NCBI RefSeq assembly: GCF_000021925.1
Contig: NC_011830.1
Span: 954,501 to 1,018,500, forward strand
Length of the DNA: 64,000 nucleotides
From: Desulfitobacterium hafniense DCB-2
GTDB taxonomy: Bacteria; Bacillota; Desulfitobacteriia; Desulfitobacteriales; Desulfitobacteriaceae
Direction: 5' to 3'
A program made the position numbers and the translations under genes. Below are positions 40,253 to 48,942 of the stretch, one piece after another. Positions within the stretch are counted from its first letter, which is position 1. Every line of letters begins with the position of its first letter. Under the pieces are notes generated by a model, which did no database searches, had not been told where the DNA came from, and saw nothing but the letters and a program-made list of their open reading frames with translations.

Positions 40253-41620
40253 TTATCTTTTATTAAGAGGAACGTATTTTTGACGGGGCACCACGCTCTT
40301 ATAGGCGGGGCGAATGATTTTGCCGCCATTGACGATTTCTTCGATCCGGTGAGCACTCCAACCGGCGATGCGGGAGAGAGCAAAAATAGGAGTGAACATT
40401 TCTAAAGGCAGATTGAGCATCTGATAGACGAACCCTGAATAGAAGTCGACATTGGCACTGACTCCTTTATAAATCTTCGTGTGTTTAGCGATGACCTTGG
40501 GTGCCAGTTCTTCCACTTTAGCATAAAGATTAAATTCGTTATCCAGGCCCTTTTCAGCGGCAAGCTTTGAGGCGTAGTGTTTCAGGACAACGGCTCTTGG
40601 ATCGGAGATGGAGTAGACGGCATGGCCGATTCCATAGATCAGTCCGGAGCGATCAAAGGCATCCTTAAGAAGAATTTTGTCAAGGTAAGCGCTGAGTTCG
40701 TCTTCATCCTGCCAATCGGAGATTTTTTCTTTGATATCCTGGAACATCTGAATGACTTTATGGTTGGCGCCGCCATGTTTTGGACCACGTAAAGAGCCTA
40801 AGGCCGCTGCTACGGCTGAATAAGTATCCGTTCCGGTGGAGGTGACCACATGGGTAACAAAAGAGGAGTTATTTCCTCCGCCATGTTCCGCATGAAGAAC
40901 CAAGGCCAGATCCAGAAGCCTGGCTTCCAGCTCTGTATATTTATGGTTAGGGCGCAGCATATAAAGAATATTTTCAGCCAGGCTCAATTCAGGTTGAGGG
41001 CTGTGAATAACCAAGCTTTTGTTCCCATGATAATGGGTATAGGCTTGATAACAATAAACAGCAAGGGCAGGGAAGGCGGCAATCAGGCGGATGCATTGCT
41101 TAAGTACATTTCTTATGGAAGTATCATCAGGATTGGTGTCATAGCAATAGAAGCCTAAGACACTGCGGGCCATCCCGTTCATAATGTCTTTACTGGGTAC
41201 GTTGAGAATCATATCCCGGGCAAAATTATCAGGGAGTTTTTGATAGATGTCGAGCAGATTGTGAAAATCAATGAGCTCCTGCCTGTTCGGCAACCTGCCA
41301 AAGAGAAGAAGATAAGCTGTCTCCTCAAATCCAAAGCGGTTATCTTCCATAAAGCCCCGGGCAAGATCGGTAATATCATAGCCGCGATAAATAAGCCGGC
41401 CAGGTACGGGGACCATTTCCCCTTCATCGATAATATAGGAATGAACTTCACCGATCTCGGTTAAGCCCACCAACACACCTCTACCATCTAAATCACGAAG
41501 TCCGCGCTTGACTTCATACTTGTGGTAAAGTTCCGGGTTAATGGGACCTTTCTTAATGGTGAGTTCACTGAGTCCGTCCAGCATACTTTCTTCAAAGTTT
41601 TTAAGGTCAGTATTTTCCAT
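40253..41620 (-). CDS. gltA: Citrate synthase
   Basis: Condenses acetyl-CoA and oxaloacetate to citrate. The 455-residue protein has an N-terminal extension of about 60 residues before RLIYRGYDI, the first active-site region LVLHAEHGGGNNSSF (His), LRGPKHGGANHKV and the second His region GIGHAVYSISDPRA. It could also work as 2-methylcitrate synthase. ATG 41620 has AATAAGAGGAG upstream. Convergent with the malic enzyme gene; the region between them holds hairpins but no T-rich terminator specific to this gene. Confidence 0.94.
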   Translation of the reverse strand: MENTDLKNFEESMLDGLSELTIKKGPINPELYHKYEVKRGLRDLDGRGVLVGLTEIGEVHSYIIDEGEMVPVPGRLIYRGYDITDLARGFMEDNRFGFEETAYLLLFGRLPNRQELIDFHNLLDIYQKLPDNFARDMILNVPSKDIMNGMARSVLGFYCYDTNPDDTSIRNVLKQCIRLIAAFPALAVYCYQAYTHYHGNKSLVIHSPQPELSLAENILYMLRPNHKYTELEARLLDLALVLHAEHGGGNNSSFVTHVVTSTGTDTYSAVAAALGSLRGPKHGGANHKVIQMFQDIKEKISDWQDEDELSAYLDKILLKDAFDRSGLIYGIGHAVYSISDPRAVVLKHYASKLAAEKGLDNEFNLYAKVEELAPKVIAKHTKIYKGVSANVDFYSGFVYQMLNLPLEMFTPIFALSRIAGWSAHRIEEIVNGGKIIRPAYKSVVPRQKYVPLNKR

Positions 41621-41972
41621 AGCAACAACTCCTCTTATTCGTTTTTATCTTATATTTTTTGGTATGGTAGGCTTATTATTAAGCTATACAGCCTGCCGAA
41701 GGCAAGAAACTGTTTGCAGACAACTTTATATACATTATGAGTTGTCAGTAGAAATTAGTCAAGTAAATTCTTATTGACAGAGAAGCTCAGATTATACGGC
41801 ACTCAGGTGAACACTTAATATTATATATGATATCCGGATGAAAAATAAGAAGGTGCATAGGGATATCAAATGTATACATTAATTGGTTGAAGTCTTTTTT
41901 GAACATGTCTATATTAAGTATAGGAAAACTGCTCTTAGCAAAAACAGTATAGAAACTTGGAGAGAAATAAAG
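41621..41972. other. Divergent intergenic region
   Basis: It separates citrate synthase (leftward) from the permease gene (rightward). TTGACA occurs at 41774-41779 but without a -10 at normal spacing. No operator copy of the GAATA-N5-TATTC dyad is present. Confidence 0.4.
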
Positions 41973-43376
41973 ATGGAACTCAAGAATATTACCGGCAAAG
42001 CACTTACTCGCATTCGCAGCCTTCTGACCTTTGGTCTGGCAGTGACTTATTTGGGGAATTTGCTTATGCGATCTCAGGCTTTGGAAGATCTCATTATAGT
42101 TCTGATGATTATTGTCATTCTTCTTGGCTTCACAGCGGTTACGGGTTCCTCGAAGATCATCGGCTACCTGTCCTTTGCTGTTAGTATTGCTTTACTGCTT
42201 TATTTTGATGCTCCTTTGAGTGTCTGGCGGCAAGCTCTGCAGGATAATCTTTTTCTCGTTGTGATGTTCATTATGGTGCCCCTTATGGGAATTCCCATTC
42301 AACATGGAGGATATACCCCAGCCCTTCAGAGTCTTTTTGAACGTCATGTAAATTCCAATAGCCGTTACTATTTACTGGTCAGTTTTTTATCGGCTTTTAT
42401 AGGAGTATTAGTCAGTCTGGCGGTTGTTCCTCTGGTTTATCAGGTCTGCCGCAACAGCAGCCGCAGTTCCGATCATAAACTTTTAAGCTCGGCAATCAGC
42501 CGAGGTTTCAGTACATGTATTATTTGGGCTCCGACCACTGCGGCGGTTGCCTTAGTGGTTCAATTAACAGGGTCCACCTGGTTGGCTTTTTTCCCTTTAG
42601 CAATTTCCTGCGGAATTATTGTCGGTGCGGTCGGTTTCGTGATGACGGTTTTTGAAGAAAAGCAAAAGAAAAAACAAGAAAGGTCCTGCCCTGTAGAGGA
42701 CGTGCCCTTAGGGGGAGACTTTGACCTGAGAAAACTTATTGAATTAGGCGCTTTTTCCATCGTCTTAATTATAGGAATAGGGGTTATTTCCTGGGTTAGC
42801 GGAATTTCAGCTATAATCGTAGTCTCGGTTCTGGCTTTGATCTATCCGATGATATGGCTGATCCTGATCAAACGTCTTCCTGTATTTTTCCGGGAGTTTA
42901 AAGGAGATTATTTTCATAACCGGCTCCCCTCCATTAAAAATGAGATGATTCTGTTTGTCGGCGCGGGATTATTGGCCAATAGTATCAACTATTCCCATTT
43001 AGGAGACTATGTCCCGCAGATTTTATCCTATCTGGTGGGACATAATGGGCTGCTTTTGACGCTTGTGATTATTGGGTCCACACTCTGCTTGGCAGCTTTA
43101 GGAGTGCACCCCATTGCTACAGTGACCATCTTTGGCGGAACAATAAAAGCAGCGGCTTATGGGGTTTCTCCCACTTACCTTGCTCTTGTGCTTGCTATCA
43201 GCTGGGCTATGGGAACCTCCATCTCACCTTCAGCGGCCAACGTCATAGCAGTATCCAGCATCGTTGGCGAATCCCCTCTGCAAGTGGGTATCGGCTGGAA
43301 TGGGCCTTATGTTATCCTGGCTACCCTGGTCCTGGTCGTTTTCCTGACCGGTATGAGACTCCTTGGGGTGTTGTAA
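41973..43376 (+). CDS. Ion-transporter-type permease, substrate unknown
   Basis: 467 residues with about twelve hydrophobic segments in two halves. The segments with WAPTTAAVALVVQLTGS and GTSISPSAANVIAVSSIVGES resemble the re-entrant loops of the IT superfamily (DASS, GntP, C4-dicarboxylate uptake). A dicarboxylate or citrate substrate is suggested only by the neighbours. I chose ATG 41973, with GGAG about 10 bases upstream, over a longer frame starting TTG at 41883. A terminator follows at 43412. Confidence 0.75.
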   Translation: MELKNITGKALTRIRSLLTFGLAVTYLGNLLMRSQALEDLIIVLMIIVILLGFTAVTGSSKIIGYLSFAVSIALLLYFDAPLSVWRQALQDNLFLVVMFIMVPLMGIPIQHGGYTPALQSLFERHVNSNSRYYLLVSFLSAFIGVLVSLAVVPLVYQVCRNSSRSSDHKLLSSAISRGFSTCIIWAPTTAAVALVVQLTGSTWLAFFPLAISCGIIVGAVGFVMTVFEEKQKKKQERSCPVEDVPLGGDFDLRKLIELGAFSIVLIIGIGVISWVSGISAIIVVSVLALIYPMIWLILIKRLPVFFREFKGDYFHNRLPSIKNEMILFVGAGLLANSINYSHLGDYVPQILSYLVGHNGLLLTLVIIGSTLCLAALGVHPIATVTIFGGTIKAAAYGVSPTYLALVLAISWAMGTSISPSAANVIAVSSIVGESPLQVGIGWNGPYVILATLVLVVFLTGMRLLGVL

Positions 43377-43411
43377 GAAACATTTCATTCCGCTTTGGGG
43401 AGATAGAGCGT

Positions 43412-43457
43412 AAGCGTCCTCACCCCGCCGTTATGGCGAAGAGAGGACGCTTTGAAT
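43412..43457. terminator. Bidirectional terminator
   Basis: AAGCGTCCTC pairs with GAGGACGCTT around a 21-base loop with a small inner stem. It separates the permease from the convergent small gene. Confidence 0.75.
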
Positions 43458-43474
43458 TAGTATCGGTACCAATA

Positions 43475-43678
43475 TTACACATCCTGATCCCTGAAGATAT
43501 CGTCTAATGTGGCAGCGGTTTTTCTTTCTTGGGCCGGGGTGCTCATATCTGTTTTTACCCTCTGGACAGCATGTAATTCGCTTCTTAAAATCCAATCAAG
43601 CACATCGTCTAGATAAGATAAGCGATCATCGGGTATTTGGTCAATTAAGTCATGAAGTTTTTCCCGGGAGATCGTCAT
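43475..43678 (-). CDS. Small helical protein, DUF2281/antitoxin-like
   Basis: 67 residues opening MTISREKLHDLIDQIPDDRL, a helix-turn pattern seen in small proteins such as DUF2281 members and some antitoxins; no toxin partner lies beside it. The C-terminal half is polar and probably disordered. ATG 43678 has GAGGTGA 5 bases upstream. It is probably a single-gene unit. Similar short proteins occur in many Firmicutes without a known job. Confidence 0.6.
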   Translation of the reverse strand: MTISREKLHDLIDQIPDDRLSYLDDVLDWILRSELHAVQRVKTDMSTPAQERKTAATLDDIFRDQDV

Positions 43679-43757
43679 GTCGGTCACCTCACTTCCATGG
43701 CTCTATGGGTTATTATATGGTATTGTTCGACAAGAAGTGAGGCGCTTATATGACCGC

Positions 43758-45128
43758 TTAAGATTCTTTTGCTTGATGCCATTGATACCCTTTTCGCACA
43801 TCGCCTACGACTCCATAGAGTTCCTTCATGGTAGACAATCTTCTTTGGCGGTCAAACTTGGCAATGAACCTGAAATAACGGGGAATCGGAGTAGCCTTCA
43901 TAAGGGTGCGGGCATATTCACTGTAAAACTGTTGAAGTGGCAGAGCAGTGGGCAATACCGTATGCATAAAGTCAAAGAATTTGGGATCATGAGTGAGAAG
44001 CCGGTCCTTGTTCTGCTCGTAAAGTGCTGTTCCCGGTAAAGGGGTAAGGACGGAGAGGGCGGCATAAGCAATATTGAGTTTGCGTGTATAAGCAATCAGC
44101 TGAGCGAATTCTGGGCGGGTAAAGGAAGGATCGATGACAAAAGAAGCATAGATATCGATGTTAAGGTCATTAAGAATCTTTACCGCTTCTTCCTGTTGGG
44201 CCACTGTGATGTTTTTATTAAGGCCTTGCAAGCGCTCATCGGAAAAGCTCTCAAAGCCGACGAAGACTTGGATTAAGCCGATGTTTTTCCACTTGGCAAA
44301 TAGTTCAGGATGTTTCACAATGGTATCTACCCGCCCATAGAGGAAATACTTCTTGCGTATGCCTGCTTCCTGGATTAGGTCGGCTAGTTGATCCATTCTG
44401 CGTGTGTCACACATGGATTCGTCATCGCAGAAAAACACGATTTCTTCTTGAATCCCTTGCAGCTCGGCAACGATTCGTTCCGGACTTCGTTGTAGATATT
44501 TTCCGTTGGTGATTGACCAGAGGGCGCAAAAATTGCACCGTCCAAAACATCCCAAAGAAGTCCGGATCGAGGCGATGGGCTTCATCCAGTCACTGAAATA
44601 ATGACTGCGGTAACGGGCGGTTAAGGAACGGTCGGGGAAGGGCAGATCATCCAGAGGCGTATAGGGGCGCTCCGCTGTAAATTTCATGACTGCTCCCGGT
44701 ATGGCCAAGCCCGGTATATCCTCGAAGGGAAGCCGAGATTCTTTGTGCTTCAGAATCTGGCGCAGGGTAAAGACCCCTTCTCCTATCACGATTAAGTCGA
44801 TAGCCTGGTCGTTATAGTCTGCAGGTTTTACAGTAGCGTGATGACCGCCTACGATGATAAACACATCCAGATTGATCTCCTTAAAGCGGGCGGCAATGGC
44901 TTTAACAATGTTTAAATGGTTGGTATATCCTGTTATGCCCACGATGTCCGGTTGAAAGGAGTGAAAGGCCTTTTCAAAATCCGGCTCCAGACGGGCGTCG
45001 AGGAGAAGTACCTCATGACCATCTTCTTGCAAACCTGCCCCAAGGTATTCCAATCCGAGAGGCTCATACATATACACTTTATCCATAAAGGCTGTGCTGC
45101 TGGGAGGCTGGATCAATAGTACTTTCAT
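43758..45128 (-). CDS. B12-binding-domain radical SAM protein
   Basis: 456 residues. N-terminal cobalamin-binding-like Rossmann domain (MKVLLIQPPSS, GLEYLGAGLQEDGHEVLLLD), without the DxHxxG lower-ligand motif. The radical SAM core has GCFGRCNFC (C-x3-C-x2-C binding the 4Fe-4S cluster) near residue 195, followed by a FVGFESF segment. BchE/HpnP/HpnJ-type relatives act on lipids, porphyrins or natural products; the substrate here is unknown. ATG 45128 follows GAGGTAACAG. The TetR gene lies 27 bases upstream on the same strand, so the two probably form one operon and the regulator may control it. Confidence 0.87.
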   Translation of the reverse strand: MKVLLIQPPSSTAFMDKVYMYEPLGLEYLGAGLQEDGHEVLLLDARLEPDFEKAFHSFQPDIVGITGYTNHLNIVKAIAARFKEINLDVFIIVGGHHATVKPADYNDQAIDLIVIGEGVFTLRQILKHKESRLPFEDIPGLAIPGAVMKFTAERPYTPLDDLPFPDRSLTARYRSHYFSDWMKPIASIRTSLGCFGRCNFCALWSITNGKYLQRSPERIVAELQGIQEEIVFFCDDESMCDTRRMDQLADLIQEAGIRKKYFLYGRVDTIVKHPELFAKWKNIGLIQVFVGFESFSDERLQGLNKNITVAQQEEAVKILNDLNIDIYASFVIDPSFTRPEFAQLIAYTRKLNIAYAALSVLTPLPGTALYEQNKDRLLTHDPKFFDFMHTVLPTALPLQQFYSEYARTLMKATPIPRYFRFIAKFDRQRRLSTMKELYGVVGDVRKGYQWHQAKES

Positions 45129-45155
45129 TAGCTGTTACCTCATTTCGCTTTATTT

Positions 45156-45764
45156 TCAGCGTTTATTTTCAGCGCCATTCATGAATAGATCAACCATTGC
45201 TCCAAGATGCTGATCAGGATTCCAGGAATCACCCTCTAAAATCCAGACCATAAATTCCATGACATACATAATCTCAAGATGCTTGGCCAGGTATTCTGTC
45301 GGGAGATCCCGACGGATCTCACCAGCTTCCTGGCCGTAGCCAATGATTTGGGCAAGGACCTGATCCATACCGCTGTTCTGATAAGCTTCGGGTTGTAACA
45401 TGGATTGAAACTGATGAACAAAGTAGACCTGAAGGAGTTCGCGGTATTGGCGGTTCCATTCAAACTGGCCGCGAAAATACTCATAAATTTTGGAGCGGGT
45501 AGTTGATAGTTTAGCCAGCATGTCCAAAACCTGATCCACAAACTGGTGGCTCATGCTTTGGAAGAACTCAGCCACAATAAGTTCTTTAGAAGGGAAATAA
45601 TTATAGAGTGTCACTTTTGAAAGATCCACGGCTTCAGCAATTTGCTCCATTGTCGTAGCATCATAACCTTGAGTTTGAAAAAAATGAATGGCTGTCCTGA
45701 GGATGCTCTGCTTTGTCTCCTCTTTTTTTCGCTCCCGCCGGCTTAAAGTAGTATCTTTATTCAT
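45156..45764 (-). CDS. TetR/AcrR-family regulator
   Basis: 202 residues with an N-terminal helix-turn-helix (AIHFFQTQGYDATTMEQIAE and LSKVTLYNYFPSKE) and an all-helical ligand domain. Two adjacent ATGs are possible; 45764 gives 5-base spacing from AAGGGGG. It heads the operon with the radical SAM gene. Upstream, two arms TTAACTTGATAAA (45811-45823) and TTTACCGAGTTAA (45845-45857) form an inverted repeat that could be its operator. Confidence 0.87.
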   Translation of the reverse strand: MNKDTTLSRRERKKEETKQSILRTAIHFFQTQGYDATTMEQIAEAVDLSKVTLYNYFPSKELIVAEFFQSMSHQFVDQVLDMLAKLSTTRSKIYEYFRGQFEWNRQYRELLQVYFVHQFQSMLQPEAYQNSGMDQVLAQIIGYGQEAGEIRRDLPTEYLAKHLEIMYVMEFMVWILEGDSWNPDQHLGAMVDLFMNGAENKR

Positions 45765-45810
45765 CATAGCCCCCTTATTTTTCATCAGATAGAATAAAAT
45801 CTGAGATTGT

Positions 45811-45857
45811 TTAACTTGATAAATAAGATTACTGTATAAAATATTTTACCGAGTTAA
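45811..45857. promoter_or_regulatory. Candidate TetR operator (inverted repeat)
   Basis: Arms TTAACTTGATAAA and TTTACCGAGTTAA agree in 11 of 13 positions as an inverted repeat. Arm starts are 34 bp apart, close to three helical turns. The repeat lies upstream of the TetR gene. Confidence 0.4.
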
Positions 45858-46026
45858 TTTATATATAGTATATAATATTCTTTCTTCTGTGTAAAGTGAA
45901 TCTCTTAAGTAAAGAGGGTAAAGTGGACTCTTAAGTGAAGTGGACCCCGGAATCGCCTAAGTAGGTTAAGCTCCATAACGTTAGATGCTTATGGAGGATT
46001 TAATGGGCTATATGTTGGTCGTAAAT

Positions 46027-46060
46027 GAAAAAACGCGGCCATCGGGCCGCGTTTGGTTTG
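46027..46060 (-). terminator. Terminator of the sigma/GerW operon
   Basis: AACGCGGCC / GGCCGCGTT stem with a short loop; on the minus strand it is followed by TTTTTT. Confidence 0.85.
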
Positions 46061-46099
46061 ACAGAATGTTGCTTTAAATTGTTTTCAAGTGGTTAAAGC

Positions 46100-46459
46100 T
46101 TAATCATCATCTTCCTTTTGTTCTTTTACCTTATCGACAATTTCCGGAACCATATCCAGAAGTTTTTCTAAGCCGCCGGCTTTCTTGATGGGAAGGAGCT
46201 CGACTTGATCGCCTTTGATGACGAGGACAGCTGTGGCACTGATTTTAGCCCCTGCGCCGGCGCCGCTGCCGGTGCCGTCGTTGCCTTTCTCATCTTTGCC
46301 ACCGCCGCCGCCTGTGCCCAGGCCGAAAGTGATGTCGATAAAAGGAATAATCGTGGTCTCGCCGATTTTAATCGGTTCGCCGATCACCGTTTTGGACTTG
46401 AGAAAGCTTTCCAATTTTTCAAAAATCGCATCGATGTTTTCTTTGGTGTTAATTGACAT
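46100..46459 (-). CDS. GerW (YtfJ) family spore protein
   Basis: 119 residues. An N-terminal helical part (MSINTKENIDAIFEKLESFL) is followed by a characteristic glycine-rich segment (FGLGTGGGGG then GSGAGAGAKIS) and a hydrophobic beta segment, with an acidic tail ending KEDDD. This matches GerW/YtfJ, a spore protein needed for normal germination in Bacillus. ATG 46459 overlaps the end of the DUF2953 gene by 11 bases. It is the last of four leftward genes: ECF sigma, anti-sigma, DUF2953, GerW. In spore-formers the DUF2953-GerW pair is common; linkage to an ECF sigma is less so. Confidence 0.9.
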   Translation of the reverse strand: MSINTKENIDAIFEKLESFLKSKTVIGEPIKIGETTIIPFIDITFGLGTGGGGGKDEKGNDGTGSGAGAGAKISATAVLVIKGDQVELLPIKKAGGLEKLLDMVPEIVDKVKEQKEDDD

Positions 46460-47171
46460 ATTGAGGACCTCCTTTAGATTTCCTTGGTTTTTTGAAGATT
46501 TTGGGGATATAGATACTTCTAACTGGTTTAGAGAGCAGGAACCCTGCCATCATCAGGAGAAGAGCGGGAATCCATACTCTGCCGCCAATTAAAAATTGCC
46601 CTTCAAGACACTCTTCATCGAACACCGGCTGCACATGAACACCATGTCGATGAATCAGGAAATGAAACTGACTGAGCAGCCCGTAAAGCAAGCCGGTCAT
46701 CATCGGATCACTGAAGCCTATTTTGGCTGAAACAGATAGAGTATGAGGCTGAAAATGTTTAAGCAGCTTGACCAGGGTTGTTAGCGCCTCCTTAAGGATG
46801 TCCGGCTTTAAAAATTCCTTAAAGGAAGATTTCTTCTTTTCTTTGCTATGTTTGTGTTCCTCTGACTTCCCGGGAGGAGGGAGGCTTCCTTGCTTTGGCT
46901 TGCCGGGAGGTGTTGGGGGCGCAAAGGAATGCCTGAACCATCCCAAAACAGTAAGATGGACTCTAAACCTTCCGGGAAAAGTACGGCTAAAATCAATCTT
47001 TATTCCTCCGAAGAGCCAGATAATAGAGCCTTCTAATAGGCTCTGTTCATATTTCTCTCCGGCTACACGATAGTGGTAAGGCACGATGATTAGGATCAGA
47101 CATAGAAGAAGGACAGCCAAGAGAAGATAACCAAGGATTTGCAACAGGAAGCCAAGTATGGATAAGAACAA
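46449..47171 (-). CDS. DUF2953 membrane-anchored protein
   Basis: 240 residues with an N-terminal membrane helix (about 5-28), a DUF2953 beta domain and a Pro/Lys-rich linker (about 85-115), then a C-terminal hydrophobic segment near 205-220. It usually stands next to GerW genes and is thought to be sporulation-linked; its function is unknown. The start is a TTG at 47171, with GGAGGTG 5 bases upstream; no ATG or GTG would keep the family N-terminus. The gene overlaps GerW by 11 bases. Confidence 0.78.
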   Translation of the reverse strand: MFLSILGFLLQILGYLLLAVLLLCLILIIVPYHYRVAGEKYEQSLLEGSIIWLFGGIKIDFSRTFPGRFRVHLTVLGWFRHSFAPPTPPGKPKQGSLPPPGKSEEHKHSKEKKKSSFKEFLKPDILKEALTTLVKLLKHFQPHTLSVSAKIGFSDPMMTGLLYGLLSQFHFLIHRHGVHVQPVFDEECLEGQFLIGGRVWIPALLLMMAGFLLSKPVRSIYIPKIFKKPRKSKGGPQYVN

Positions 47172-47191
47172 TAAATCACCTCCAAAGTCTG

Positions 47192-47638
47192 TTATTTAGC
47201 TTTGAGTAATTTGGTGCTCTTGAGCAGACCTTTTGACACTAATTTAAGGACTGAGGGAGTAGCTTTTAAACCTTCTTTAGCCAGGTGGTTGCCGGTTTTG
47301 ACACCGGGTACGTAGTCGAGGAATTTGCTTGCTGACTTTATATTTTTACGCTGAATCTCCATTAGGGTCGTGAAAGTGCTCTGAGGAGAAGGCTCGGAGA
47401 CTTGCTCAAGGAGGAGGTCTTTAAGCTGATCCAGTTGCTGATCCAGTTCATGGGGAAGCTCGATTTCGTAGATAGATTTATCGTTAAGATCCCAGAAAAG
47501 AAGTTTCAGCTCGTTGAGCTCTTTCCGGCATTCCGGGCAGTTCTTAAGGTGTTCATCCACCAAGAGCTTTTCCAGGGGATCTATGGTACCGTCCAGCAGA
47601 TCCTGAAGGAGTAGTTTATCCAATCTACAAGTCATCAT
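47192..47638 (-). CDS. Anti-sigma factor-like protein with zinc-finger (zf-HC2)
   Basis: 148 residues. The N-terminal zf-HC2 domain has DEHLKNCPECRKEL, the H-x3-C-x2-C zinc site of ZAS anti-sigma factors. No clear membrane segment follows; the C-terminal part is a lysine-rich helix-forming region. So it is a soluble rather than membrane-bound ZAS-type protein, which would respond inside the cell. ATG 47638 directly abuts the stop of the sigma gene, with GGGAGAG upstream, so the pair is translationally coupled. Confidence 0.82.
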   Translation of the reverse strand: MMTCRLDKLLLQDLLDGTIDPLEKLLVDEHLKNCPECRKELNELKLLFWDLNDKSIYEIELPHELDQQLDQLKDLLLEQVSEPSPQSTFTTLMEIQRKNIKSASKFLDYVPGVKTGNHLAKEGLKATPSVLKLVSKGLLKSTKLLKAK

Positions 47639-48220
47639 TTATCTCTCCCATAATCCGTCTTTGCTTAAAGATGTCTTAAGGCTTTTGCGCCCTCTATGTA
47701 AATAGGTCTTGACTGTTCCTAGAGGAACTCCCATAATCTTAGCGATTTCTTCATATTTCATACCCTTCATATGCCTTAAGATGAGAGCCATACGTTCCTC
47801 GGCAGGAAGGGCGTGAATGGCTTTGGTCAGGGTCTCTTTTGTATCCAGATATAAAGTTGCTTCCTCGGTCTGATTGCTGGAAGGAAGCAGTTCCTGGATT
47901 TCCTGACCGCTTTCATTGGTTTGATTTAAGGATAGGATGTCCTTTTTATCTCGGAGATAATTGAGGCACTTATTGACCGTAATCCGTTTAATCCAGGGGA
48001 GCATAGAAAAGCTGTCATCGAAACGATCCAAGGACCTAAAGATGGACAGAAAAACCTCTTGGGTTAAATCGAGAGCATCTTCCTTGTTTCCGGTATAATG
48101 GTAGGCAATCGTGTAGATATATTTCTTATACCGATCGTAGAGAAGCTCCAACCCTTGGTTTTTATTTTTTCTATAAACTTTCAGGAGGGTTGTATCTGAA
48201 GCATCCAAAGCTCGGATCAT
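47639..48220 (-). CDS. ECF-type RNA polymerase sigma factor (leftward)
   Basis: 193 residues. Region 2 contains YTIAYHYTGNKEDALDLTQEVF, region 2.4 the PWIKRITVNKCLNYLRD segment, and region 4 the helix-turn-helix MKGMKYEEIAKIMGVPLGTV. It would direct transcription of the anti-sigma/DUF2953/GerW genes, and perhaps of itself. The annotated ATG 48220 has its AGAAGG site immediately adjacent, with no spacing, so a start a few codons inside (for example TTG 48208) is possible. It diverges from a second ECF gene at 48412. Confidence 0.9.
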   Translation of the reverse strand: MIRALDASDTTLLKVYRKNKNQGLELLYDRYKKYIYTIAYHYTGNKEDALDLTQEVFLSIFRSLDRFDDSFSMLPWIKRITVNKCLNYLRDKKDILSLNQTNESGQEIQELLPSSNQTEEATLYLDTKETLTKAIHALPAEERMALILRHMKGMKYEEIAKIMGVPLGTVKTYLHRGRKSLKTSLSKDGLWER

Positions 48221-48411
48221 CCTTCTATGTTTTATCTCACTTATTAATACACAATACAGCCCATAAAGTTTTGATGATCGCCATTTTTAAAAAAGTTTTT
48301 TTAAGACGGGAACCTTTTCCTGCACATAATCATCTATCAGGTGTCTGGACAAATAAACCATACCGAGGTGACAAAGATTTGGAACGGGTGGAAACCGAGG
48401 GGGTACCCCAT

Positions 48412-48942
48412 ATGTTTACGAACACCATCTTCAACCGCAGCAGGGCGACAACCCATGAGGATAAGGAGAGATTTTGCACCTACATACATGATTACCAATT
48501 AAATATGTTTCGATTAGCGAAGAGTATCGTTCACAATGATACAGATGCCGAGGATGTAACCGGTGAAGCGATTCTGAAGGCTTATCGGAATTTGAGCGAG
48601 CTTCGCTCCTTTGCCAGTTTCAAGCCCTGGATTATGAAGATTGTCGTTAATGAAGCCTATTCCTTAGCCAATAGGCGTAAGAAAGTCATGTATTTGGAAG
48701 AACTGGAGGTTCCTGAAGAGAGCGCTGAAAGCGTGATGCGGGAATCAGGGGAGTTGTGGGCTGCCGTGGAGAAACTTGAAGATGAGTTTCGCACGATAAC
48801 CGTACTTTTTTACTATGAGGATATGAGCATCAGGGATATCGGTAAAACTTTAGGTTTGCCCACAGGCACTGTAAAGTCACGGTTGGCCAGGGCAAGACAA
48901 AAATTAAAAGTGCTGTTAGTCAATGAAGGGGGTATGGAATAA
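48412..48942 (+). CDS. ECF-type RNA polymerase sigma factor (rightward)
   Basis: 176 residues. Region 2 reads MFRLAKSIVHNDTDAEDVTGEA, and region 4 YEDMSIRDIGKTLGLPTGTV. It resembles SigV/SigW-type ECF factors. A longer frame reaches back to 48190, but ATG 48412 has GAGGGGG 8 bases upstream and gives the family length. The stop is followed directly by the start of the DUF4179 anti-sigma gene (48943), a typical sigma/anti-sigma pair. It is divergent from the other ECF gene and does not resemble it closely. Confidence 0.88.
   Translation: MFTNTIFNRSRATTHEDKERFCTYIHDYQLNMFRLAKSIVHNDTDAEDVTGEAILKAYRNLSELRSFASFKPWIMKIVVNEAYSLANRRKKVMYLEELEVPEESAESVMRESGELWAAVEKLEDEFRTITVLFYYEDMSIRDIGKTLGLPTGTVKSRLARARQKLKVLLVNEGGME

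Larger units (their letters stand above)
45765..46099. other. Intergenic region with a candidate TetR operator
   Basis: It contains the inverted repeat 45811-45857 and a GerW-operon terminator at 46027. A stretch near 45905-45955 contains imperfect direct repeats (CTCTTAAGT(A/G)AAG and AAGTGGAC) that could be the scar of an IS end. No coding frame is apparent. Confidence 0.4.

Noticed and set aside
45900..45960. A possible insertion-sequence end with AAGTGGAC-type repeats.
   Set aside because: No matching terminal repeat, target duplication or transposase remnant is nearby; the evidence is too weak to call a mobile element.
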